Positions 7,550 through 14,823 of a stretch of DNA of 22,587 bases are shown piece after piece (positions within the stretch are counted from its first letter, which is position 1; each line of letters opens with the position of its first letter). A program made the translations under genes and the position numbers. The stretch comes from JACVCK01 sp041940385 (lineage in GTDB: Bacteria; Planctomycetota; Phycisphaerae; Phycisphaerales; UBA1924). Location of the stretch: the NCBI GenBank assembly GCA_041940385.1, contig JBGTSD010000044.1, positions 1 to 22,587 on the forward strand, given 5' to 3'. Under the pieces are notes generated by a model. The model saw only the letters and a list, made by a program, of their open reading frames with translations, did not search any database and was not told the DNA's origin.

Positions 7550-9685
7550 ATGATTCGGTGGTCGATTCGAACGGGAACGGTGGTGTTGGCGGCGGCGGCG
7601 GGCGCGATGGCGGGGCCGGAGCCCCTGCGCTGGTGGTCGCCGGACACACGTGAGCAGCAGGTGGCGCTGGAGGACGCGCTCCGGGCGGCGGTTTCGGAGG
7701 AACGGCTCGCGGCGACGCACGAGGCGCTCGGCAGCGAGCCGCACCTGGCCGGGACGCCGGGTGGGTGGCGCGTCGCGGAGTGGATCGCGGCCGAGTTCGA
7801 GGCGGCTGGGCTCGACGTCGAACGGCAGGAGCTGTGGATCTATCTGCCGGTGTTCGAGCGCGCGTCGGTGGAGGTGCTCGCGCCGGAGCGCATCGACCTT
7901 CCATTAAGCGAGCGCGCCGTCGAGGGTGATGCGTTCGCGGGCCATGACGACGCCACGCCCGGCTGGAACGCATGGAGCGGCAGCGGCGTCGCCGAGGGCG
8001 AGGTCGTCTACGCGAACTACGGCACAAAGAGCGACTTCGAGCGGCTGGCGACGATGGGCGTAAACGTGCGCGGGAAGATCGTCATCGCGCGCTACGGCGG
8101 AAACTTCCGCGGCTACAAGGCGAAGTTCGCGGAAGCGGCCGGCGCGGCGGGCCTCATCATCTACAGCGATCCGGCGGACTCGGGCTATGCGAAGGGCCTT
8201 GTGCATCCCGAGGGCGGCTGGGCGAACGAGTGGGCGATCCAGCGCGGCTCGATCCTCACGCTGCCGTACAGCGGCGATCCGCTCACACCCGGCTGGCCCG
8301 CTGTGAAGGATGCGAATCGCATCGAGCCGGGACTCCTGGATCTGCCGAAGATTCCGGTGCAGCCGATGGGCTACGCCGCCGCGAGCGAGATTCTCTCGCG
8401 GATGCGCGGCGAAGTTGTGCCCGCCGGTTGGCAGGGCGGGTTGCCGTTCACCTATCGAGTCACGGGCGGCGATGGCCTGCGCGTGCGCGTCGAGGTGCGC
8501 CAGCGGCGCGAGCTGCAGCGGGTGATCAACGTCGTCGGCACATTGGTCGGGACGGAGAAGCCGGAGGAAGTTGCGCTCATCGGCAGTCACCACGATGCGT
8601 GGCTCTGGGGCGCGGATGATCCACTCAGCGGGACGATCGTGACGATCGAGGCGGCGCGAGCGTTCGGCGATGCGGCGCGGCAGGGGCTGCGGCCACGACG
8701 CTCGGTGTCGTTCTGCGCGTGGGACGCCGAGGAGTTCGGCATCATGGGGTCGGTGGAGTGGGTCGAGGCGCACGCGGAGCGGCTGTCGCGCGGCGGGCTG
8801 GGCTACTTCAATCTCGACGCGTCGGTGTCGGGCTTCAACTTCGGCGCGACGGCGTCGCCCTCGCTGCGCCGGCTTGTGGGTGAGGCCGCGGACGCGGTGG
8901 CGGACCCCCGGAATCCTTCTCGCACATTGCTCGAGGGCTGGCGCGAGCGCGCGAACGTCTCTCTGGAAGAGTTCGTGCCGACTGGCGGCACGCTCGGCGG
9001 CGGGTCGGACCATGTCGGCTTCCTGTGCCGCGCAGGCGTGCCGAGCGCCGGGATGGGCATGAATTCCGACGGCGCCCCCTCGGGCGGGACGGCGTACCAC
9101 AGCGCATACGACAATCTGTCGTGGTACCCGAAGGTCGTGGAGGGATACGACGCGCACGCGGCGTTGACGAAGGTCGTGGTGACGGCGGCGTCGCGGCTGG
9201 CGAACGCCGAGGCGCTGCCGCTTGCGCCGGCGGACACGATGAAGGACGCTTCGCGCCTGCTGCGCGATGTCGGCGACCGCTCGATGCGCGCCGGACTGGC
9301 GCTCGACTTCAGCGGGCTGACCGATCGCTTCGACGCGCTGCAGACCTCGCTCGCGGCGTCGAGCGACGCGATCGCGGCGCGCCTCGCCGCGGGCGAGTGG
9401 AGCGAGGAGCAGCTCGAGCAGATCAACGACCGCCTCATCGCGCTCGATCGCGCGTGGATCTATCTCAAGGGGTTGCCGGGGCGCGACTGGTTCCGCAATC
9501 TCTTCGCGGCGCCGGACGAGGACTCCGGTTACGCCTCGTGGCCGATGCCCGCGATGCGACGGGCGATCGAGCGCGCCGATCAGCAGGCGCTGCGCGAGGC
9601 GTGGGAACTGCACGAGTTCACGCTGCGCAACATCGAATCGATCGCGCAGGAGCTGAAGGACCTCACTCGGCCGGACGCTCCTTGA
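7550..9685 (+). CDS. M28 family metallopeptidase, glutamate carboxypeptidase II (PSMA)-like, exported
   Basis: A 711-residue exported di-zinc peptidase. Signal peptide 1-21 (AMA|GP). A PA-domain insert (about 145-290) sits inside the M28 catalytic domain, and a helical transferrin-receptor-type dimerisation domain ends the protein (about 570-711), the same architecture as GCPII. All metal ligands are present: H347 (GSHHDAW), bridging D357 (DDPLSG), catalytic base E394 with ligand E395 (WDAEEFG), D423 (NLDAS) and H517 (YHSAYDN). The arginines that hold the acidic side chain in GCPII (GRAR segment) are replaced by GMGM, so strict N-acetyl-aspartyl-glutamate specificity is unlikely; general peptide trimming is inferred. 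Strong AGGAG ribosome site. Its 3' end overlaps the convergent S41-like gene by 23 nt. Confidence 0.93.
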   Translation: MIRWSIRTGTVVLAAAAGAMAGPEPLRWWSPDTREQQVALEDALRAAVSEERLAATHEALGSEPHLAGTPGGWRVAEWIAAEFEAAGLDVERQELWIYLPVFERASVEVLAPERIDLPLSERAVEGDAFAGHDDATPGWNAWSGSGVAEGEVVYANYGTKSDFERLATMGVNVRGKIVIARYGGNFRGYKAKFAEAAGAAGLIIYSDPADSGYAKGLVHPEGGWANEWAIQRGSILTLPYSGDPLTPGWPAVKDANRIEPGLLDLPKIPVQPMGYAAASEILSRMRGEVVPAGWQGGLPFTYRVTGGDGLRVRVEVRQRRELQRVINVVGTLVGTEKPEEVALIGSHHDAWLWGADDPLSGTIVTIEAARAFGDAARQGLRPRRSVSFCAWDAEEFGIMGSVEWVEAHAERLSRGGLGYFNLDASVSGFNFGATASPSLRRLVGEAADAVADPRNPSRTLLEGWRERANVSLEEFVPTGGTLGGGSDHVGFLCRAGVPSAGMGMNSDGAPSGGTAYHSAYDNLSWYPKVVEGYDAHAALTKVVVTAASRLANAEALPLAPADTMKDASRLLRDVGDRSMRAGLALDFSGLTDRFDALQTSLAASSDAIAARLAAGEWSEEQLEQINDRLIALDRAWIYLKGLPGRDWFRNLFAAPDEDSGYASWPMPAMRRAIERADQQALREAWELHEFTLRNIESIAQELKDLTRPDAP

Positions 9686-11429
9686 GCGCCTCGGCGATCG
9701 CCGCGGCGAGCATCGCGTCGTTGCCCGCGCGCAGCGAGTCCGCGCTGTGTTCGACCCGGAGATCCGGCTCGACGCCGCGCCCGTAGAGGGGCAGGTCCTC
9801 GATGTCGGTGGTCGTCCCCGCACCGGTGAACTCGGCGATGATCGCGCGGGCGCCGTCGTAGATCGGATACCGGGCCGCGGGCCCCGGGGCGCCGGCCGTG
9901 GTGTCGCCGACGATCAGGCCCAGGCCGAGGATCTTCACGAAGCAGAGATCAAGCTCCGCGTCGCCGCGGGTCGCGCCGTCGGCGAGGAAGATCAGGCGCG
10001 CGGGATGCCGCGGCTTCTTGGGCGCGATCAGCGCGGCGCGATCGCGGTAGGTGAAGTTGACGTGATCGGGCGCGCTGGGCGTCGGCACGTCGATGCGGAT
10101 CGGCGGGACGTTGATCGGCAGGAACAGACCGAGGTGTTTGTGCAAGCCCGCGGTGGACTGTCCGCGATAATCCACGATGATGACGCGTGCGTCGGCGAGA
10201 TCGCCGCGCAGGATTCGCGCGAACGACATCTCGTCATAGCCCTCCGGCCGGATGTAGTGCACGCCTTCGGATGCAACCACCGGCGGCGCGGGCGACGCAG
10301 CGGGCTGCGTGCGCTGCATCGCGGCCCGGCGTTCGGATCCATCGGAGGGCTTGCGGACGGTGCAGACGATCTCGCTGCCCTCGGGCCCCATGAGCGCCCG
10401 CTCCAGCCCGAGCATGCGTCGGGTGTCGTCGCGGGCGCCGACCTCGTACGCCCTCGCACGCTCGACGAACTCGGACGCGGGGACCCCGTCGATCGTCAGG
10501 ATGCGATCGCCCGGGCTCACCGTCGCATCGCGCGAGGCGCCGATCACCACGAGCTCGTCGCCGATCCAGTCCACGCGGAAGGGTGGGAGCGCGGCGTCCT
10601 CCGCGCGGCGAGCGATCGCCTGCGCGTCGCGGAGCTTGCCGAGCATCGCGCTGGCCGGCGCCAAGGTGTCGCCTCCCGCCGGCGTGCGGAGTGCTTCGGC
10701 GATGGCGTCGTGCAACGCGTCGATCCATTCGACGTCCATCGTCGCCGGGGCGAGATCGAAGGCCGGTGAGAAGTGCTGCACGGCGTTCCACACCAGCGCC
10801 ACGGGCACGAAGGCATCGAGCGCCTCGGGCGGAAGTTCGCCCGTCGCGCCGGCCGACGGCGTCGAACCGGGAAGCGGACGGGTCTTGTTGTCGTCGCTCA
10901 CCCATACAGCGAGCGTCACGCGGCACGCCACGCCGGCGCCGAGATCGAACTCGTGAAACACCGTCGGGTCCGGCGCTTCGCTCAGGCGCCGACCGTCGCG
11001 CAGGCTCACGAGCACGCGCGTGCGCCCGAAGACGCGGTCCTGGAAGTTCAGCGCGAACCCGTCGTGCTTCCAGTGCGCGACGCCGATCAGCGGCATGCTG
11101 GCGCTTGCCAGGAGCGGCTCCGGGGGTTCGGGCGGCGCGTCCGCGGCGAACACCTGGAGCGAAGGGGCGAGGGGGCGGAAGACGGCGTCCAGCGCCGCGG
11201 CCAGCTCGGCAGGCCCGGGCGCGTCGACCACGGCGACGGCGCCGTTGCGCACGACCCGCGCCCAGTCCGCGTCGTAACTCTGGTCCGACGGGTGGAAGTG
11301 CTGGATGTAACCGGCGAGTCGAGTGAACGCCGCGAGATTCCCGACCCGGCGATCGTCCGACTCGGGGGCGGCAAACGCGGCGGGCGCGAGGCACAGGACG
11401 GCCACAAGCGGGATGAGAGTTCGAAGCAT
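9663..11429 (-). CDS. S41-like exported protein with PDZ domain, probably catalytically inactive
   Basis: A 588-residue protein with signal peptide 1-20 (AFA|AP), an N-terminal region with two similar helical pieces containing QHF-P (about 42-47 and 218-222), a PDZ domain (about 283-365, SPGDRILTIDG) and an S41 (tail-specific protease/tricorn-like) core (about 388-575). S41 landmarks are VIIVDYRG, IVGDTTAGAPG and the closing YGRGVEPDLRV. However, where the family has the nucleophile (S-A/D-A-E) this protein reads TRGDAE, with G489 in place of serine, and the GG after the DxRG strand is lost (QSTAG). It is therefore probably a pseudoenzyme that binds peptides or C-termini; this rests on hand alignment. 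Convergent overlap of 23 nt with the M28 gene; the S8 subtilase lies 57 bp upstream in the same direction. Confidence 0.82.
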   Translation of the reverse strand: MLRTLIPLVAVLCLAPAAFAAPESDDRRVGNLAAFTRLAGYIQHFHPSDQSYDADWARVVRNGAVAVVDAPGPAELAAALDAVFRPLAPSLQVFAADAPPEPPEPLLASASMPLIGVAHWKHDGFALNFQDRVFGRTRVLVSLRDGRRLSEAPDPTVFHEFDLGAGVACRVTLAVWVSDDNKTRPLPGSTPSAGATGELPPEALDAFVPVALVWNAVQHFSPAFDLAPATMDVEWIDALHDAIAEALRTPAGGDTLAPASAMLGKLRDAQAIARRAEDAALPPFRVDWIGDELVVIGASRDATVSPGDRILTIDGVPASEFVERARAYEVGARDDTRRMLGLERALMGPEGSEIVCTVRKPSDGSERRAAMQRTQPAASPAPPVVASEGVHYIRPEGYDEMSFARILRGDLADARVIIVDYRGQSTAGLHKHLGLFLPINVPPIRIDVPTPSAPDHVNFTYRDRAALIAPKKPRHPARLIFLADGATRGDAELDLCFVKILGLGLIVGDTTAGAPGPAARYPIYDGARAIIAEFTGAGTTTDIEDLPLYGRGVEPDLRVEHSADSLRAGNDAMLAAAIAEALKERPAE

Positions 11430-11434
11430 GACCG

Positions 11435-11440
11435 ATTGTA
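11435..11440 (-). promoter_or_regulatory. -10 box TACAAT directly before the S41-like start codon
   Basis: TACAAT (5 of 6 consensus) ends 5 nt before the ATG at 11429, which would put the transcription start on or next to the A of the ATG. No Shine-Dalgarno is present and no good -35 is seen. This suggests a leaderless mRNA independent of the subtilase gene upstream. Confidence 0.35.
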
Positions 11441-11486
11441 CGAGCAGGTCGCCGGAACCGTTCCCGGATTCAGCGCAGCGTTTGTC

Positions 11487-14468
11487 CTAGAAGCAGGGCA
11501 GGTTGAACGCGCTGAGCACCATGTTCAGGTCGGCGAAGTCCACCGCCCCGTCGCCGTTGACGTCGCCGTCGAGGCCGGGGCCGGAGGTGTTGAACTGTCC
11601 GATGACGATGTTCAGGTCGGCGAAGTCCACTGTGCCGTCGCCGTTGGCGTCGCCCGGGCAGAACGTGGATGCGCAGGCCTCGGCGTAGACCAGCACGTCG
11701 TCGATCGCCGCCTCGACGGCGGAGTCGGGGGGCGCATCCTCGGCGATGAACCGCAGGCGGACATCGCCGGGCAGCGTCACGAAGTCCCGGACGGCGAAGT
11801 CGTGGCGCCGCCAGCCGGCGACGCTGTCCGGCCCGGCCGGGCCGACGGTCTCGACCTCGACCCACGGTCCGCCGTTGATGTTGATCTGCACGCGCAGGAC
11901 ATCCTGCTGCGGGCTCGCGCCGGTGATGTTCGAGAACCAGCGCCAATATGAGATGCGCGCATTGGCGTTGCTCGGCAGCGCGATTGGCGGCGAGGTCAGC
12001 GTGGTTCGTCCGCCGTCCACGTCGCCGTTGTTGGGGCTGGCGCCCGCGGGGTTCTGGCCGGTGACGTAGCAGCGATCACCGTCGGGCGTGCGGTCGTACT
12101 CGGGTTGCGCTCGGGACCCTCGCGGATCCACGCGCGTCCACACGCCCGCGCTCGCCGTGTCGGCCGCGTCGCCGATGACCCAGCCGAGGTTCGATTCGAA
12201 GTCGTCGTCGAAAAAGATCGTTGTTTCGGCGACGACCGGCGCGTGCACGATCACCGGCGCCGACGGTGGTTCGGTCACGGTTCCCGTCGAGACACCCGGC
12301 GCCACGACGAAGAACTCCGGCGGCGAAAGGCAGGGGGCGGGCGGCAGGGCGCCTGTCCAGAGCCCGTCGCCCGCGAGCGTCATGGCGGTCGACGTGAACG
12401 ACCCTGACCCGACCCGCGCGTGCAGCGTCGGCGCACCGGCGAGCGAGTCGTTGACCGTCCGCACGCGCACCGTGACGGGCGACGACACGCCCGGCGGGAC
12501 ACTCTCGGGAGGCCCATCGACCAAGTCGATGGCGATCGCCGTCATGCCGGGGTCGGCCGTCAGCGCGAAGCGCTGCGGCCCGACAGGAACATCCGTGCCG
12601 CGCACGTCTATGCGCCAGCGACCCGGCTGCGGATGCTCGACGAACACCTGCTCCACGTTGTTGCGATCGTCGGATTGCGTGCGCACTGCCGCGAGGGCAG
12701 GGTTCAGCGGGTCGAGCGTCCAAGGGAAGTGCTCGACATTGGTGGGGGAGTACAGGCGCAGATCGAGGTTGTTGACGAGCGCGCTCGGCGCCAGCGGCGC
12801 CCCGGGCGCGTCGTCCCACGCGAGCGTCGCCTTGACCGCCGGTGCGTCGGGCGGCACATCGATCCAGCAGGAATACACCCCGGCGCTGGTGAGCGTCGCC
12901 TCGATGAACTGGCCGGTGCGCAGGTGATCGACGGCGTCGGCGATGCGCAGCGAGCCGTAACCGGTCTGGTAGTCGGGTCCGGCGGGCGCGATGTCCGACG
13001 CGGTGTGCAAGAGGATCGCCTTGAACATCGACGGCGTCGGCGTCGGCGCCGCGGGATTCGCGTCGCGGAAGTCTTCGAGCAGGATCGCGATGGCGCCGGA
13101 GACCGCGGGCGTGGCCATCGATGTGCCGGACGTGACGTAGTACGGTCCGAAGACGGTCTGATTGGTCGAGGTGACGCCGAGGTCGCCCGTGATCTGCGTT
13201 CCCGGCGCGACCAGATCGGGGCGGAGCCGTCCGTCGTCGGTCGGTCCCCACGAGGAGAACGAGGCCACGGCGTCGTTGTCGGAGTCGACGGCGCCGACGG
13301 CGATGACGTTCTTGGCGGTGACGGGCGGCGGAGTGGTGAAGTAGCCGGACCCGCAGCGCGCCACGCCGCCGCGCTCGTTGCCGTTGGCCCACACGATCGG
13401 GATCGGCCGGCCGAGCGAGCCGCGGACAGCGCCGTCGAGAATGGCGGACATCAGCGCGTAATCGCCCTCGAGGTCGCAGTTGAAGTTGTTCTGCGAGACA
13501 TTGGTGCTGAGGGAGTTGCTGGCGAGATCGACGCCGTGGACGACGATCGCTTCGTAGTAGTCGGCCTCGAAGTCTCCCGGATCGGTGTAGAGGAAGAGCG
13601 GGTTTCCGTCGGGATCCAGCGTGTCGGAGCCGATCTCGACGCCGTAGGACTCGATCACGACGCCCGGCGCCACACCGGCATACTGCCCGGAACTGAGCGC
13701 GCCGCTGCCGCCGAGCGTTCCGGCCACGTGGGTCGAGTGCTGGCGAATCGGCGCCTCGTCGCGCGGCGTGAGTCGGCCGCCGAAGTCGGCGTGCGAGGCG
13801 TCGCCGACGCCGCTGTCGAACACCATGGCGCGCACACCGGCGCCGGTGAGCCCGTAGGCCGCGTTCTGCACGATGTCGGCCTGCGTCAGCGCGCGGACGC
13901 CGTCGTTGGCGTCGTCCATCGGCGCCGGCGCGGGCTCGATCCACAAGACCTCGTCGCCGAGCGCGAGGGCGTGCAAGGAGTCTCCGCTGAGCCGCACCAC
14001 GAGCGCATTGCCGAGGGACGAGACGCCGATCACGCGTGCGCCCGCGCCGCGGACAATCTCGAGGCCCTCGCCGAGCGCATCGACATCGGGCGCGAACACC
14101 ACCGTGGCGAGGCGCGGCTCGTGGCGCGCGCCGCCCGTCACGATCGGATGGAGACGGTCCACCGGAGCGACCGCGGGAGCTGGAGCGGCGCCGGGCCCGC
14201 GCCATCGCGCCAGGTATTCGTCGCGACCGAGGGCGCGAAGCACGTTCCAGCGCGCATCGCCGGCCGCCGCCTGATCGACGACGTAGATCCCCGCGCCGCG
14301 CGAGGCCAGACCCTGCCTGGCGGCCAAGGGTGACAGCCGCGCGTTGATCGAGTCCGCCGGCGGCAGGTCTCCGGCGGAGGCCATCGCCGAGAGCAGCGCG
14401 CCGGCGGCAGGGGCCCAGAGGCCGGGGCCGGTGAATCGGGTCGTGTTCGGGTGGTCGTCTCGTCTCAT
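11487..14468 (-). CDS. Secreted S8 subtilase (KP-43-like) with dockerin-like C-terminal repeats
   Basis: A 993-residue extracellular serine protease. The start at 14468 gives an N-terminal export signal (ALLSAMASA|GD). After a propeptide-like region (about 34-190) comes the S8 domain with D218 (VFDSGVGD), H244 (HSTHVAG), oxyanion N364 (WANGNERG) and S450 (SGTSMATP), all intact. Residues about 520-640 match the KP-43-type beta-barrel (VKATLAWDDAPG, LVNNLDLRLYSP, NNVEQVF). A further beta-sandwich (about 750-930, DFESNLGWVIGD ... VEAAIDDVLVY) looks like a carbohydrate/surface-binding module. The last 62 residues hold two dockerin-like calcium repeats (GDANGDGTVDFADLN and GDVNGDGAVDFADLN), a planctomycete hallmark presumed to tether the protein at the surface. 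No clear ribosome site; divergent from the dead paralogue across 355 bp. Confidence 0.93.
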   Translation of the reverse strand: MRRDDHPNTTRFTGPGLWAPAAGALLSAMASAGDLPPADSINARLSPLAARQGLASRGAGIYVVDQAAAGDARWNVLRALGRDEYLARWRGPGAAPAPAVAPVDRLHPIVTGGARHEPRLATVVFAPDVDALGEGLEIVRGAGARVIGVSSLGNALVVRLSGDSLHALALGDEVLWIEPAPAPMDDANDGVRALTQADIVQNAAYGLTGAGVRAMVFDSGVGDASHADFGGRLTPRDEAPIRQHSTHVAGTLGGSGALSSGQYAGVAPGVVIESYGVEIGSDTLDPDGNPLFLYTDPGDFEADYYEAIVVHGVDLASNSLSTNVSQNNFNCDLEGDYALMSAILDGAVRGSLGRPIPIVWANGNERGGVARCGSGYFTTPPPVTAKNVIAVGAVDSDNDAVASFSSWGPTDDGRLRPDLVAPGTQITGDLGVTSTNQTVFGPYYVTSGTSMATPAVSGAIAILLEDFRDANPAAPTPTPSMFKAILLHTASDIAPAGPDYQTGYGSLRIADAVDHLRTGQFIEATLTSAGVYSCWIDVPPDAPAVKATLAWDDAPGAPLAPSALVNNLDLRLYSPTNVEHFPWTLDPLNPALAAVRTQSDDRNNVEQVFVEHPQPGRWRIDVRGTDVPVGPQRFALTADPGMTAIAIDLVDGPPESVPPGVSSPVTVRVRTVNDSLAGAPTLHARVGSGSFTSTAMTLAGDGLWTGALPPAPCLSPPEFFVVAPGVSTGTVTEPPSAPVIVHAPVVAETTIFFDDDFESNLGWVIGDAADTASAGVWTRVDPRGSRAQPEYDRTPDGDRCYVTGQNPAGASPNNGDVDGGRTTLTSPPIALPSNANARISYWRWFSNITGASPQQDVLRVQININGGPWVEVETVGPAGPDSVAGWRRHDFAVRDFVTLPGDVRLRFIAEDAPPDSAVEAAIDDVLVYAEACASTFCPGDANGDGTVDFADLNIVIGQFNTSGPGLDGDVNGDGAVDFADLNMVLSAFNLPCF

Positions 14469-14823
14469 CCTGCCGGGTGACTTTCGGGCGTTCAGCGGCC
14501 GAAGTCGACCGGAGATGCGCGGCGAACCGGCCTTGGGTTGCGAGATAAGCGGCTGGGCCGAGAAACCGGGCAAGATAGGGGGCCGTACAGTTGGAAAAGC
14601 GTCGCCGCGAGGCGATTTGCGGACCGGCGTCCGGTGGTCCGGGATCAATCCGCTCGTGCGTCCACGGGAGGGGGAGATCGCCGGAACGGCCCGGCGTCCG
14701 GGGAGATCCGTTGGACCGCAAGAGGCGGGATGATGTATGGTGCGTGAGCCATTCACGTTGGATCGATCGGACCGGGCTCGGACGCAGCCACGGTCTGCGC
14801 TGTAAAGCTCTGGAGACCATGCC
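14469..14823. promoter_or_regulatory. 355-bp divergent intergenic region between the two subtilase-like genes
   Basis: No gene is seen here. It holds a perfect inverted repeat ACCGG-CGT-CCGGT (14623-14635) nested in GGACC/GGTCC (14621-14640), and a 9-bp direct repeat GGGGAGATC at 14671-14679 and 14700-14708. A weak plus-strand promoter may be TTGGAC (14711-14716) with TATGGT (14736-14741), spacer 19. GGAG at 14812-14815 is placed 8 nt before the GTG start at 14824 and decides that start; the ATG at 14819 meets TGA after one codon. On the minus strand TATCTT near 14575 is a possible -10 for the S8 gene, without a good -35. The repeats are candidate operators. Confidence 0.4.

Noticed and set aside
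5235..8027. Longer S9 peptidase frame starting at 8027
   Set aside because: The extension is Arg/Pro-rich, overlaps the M28 gene head-on, and would bury the lipoprotein signal that begins at 7475.
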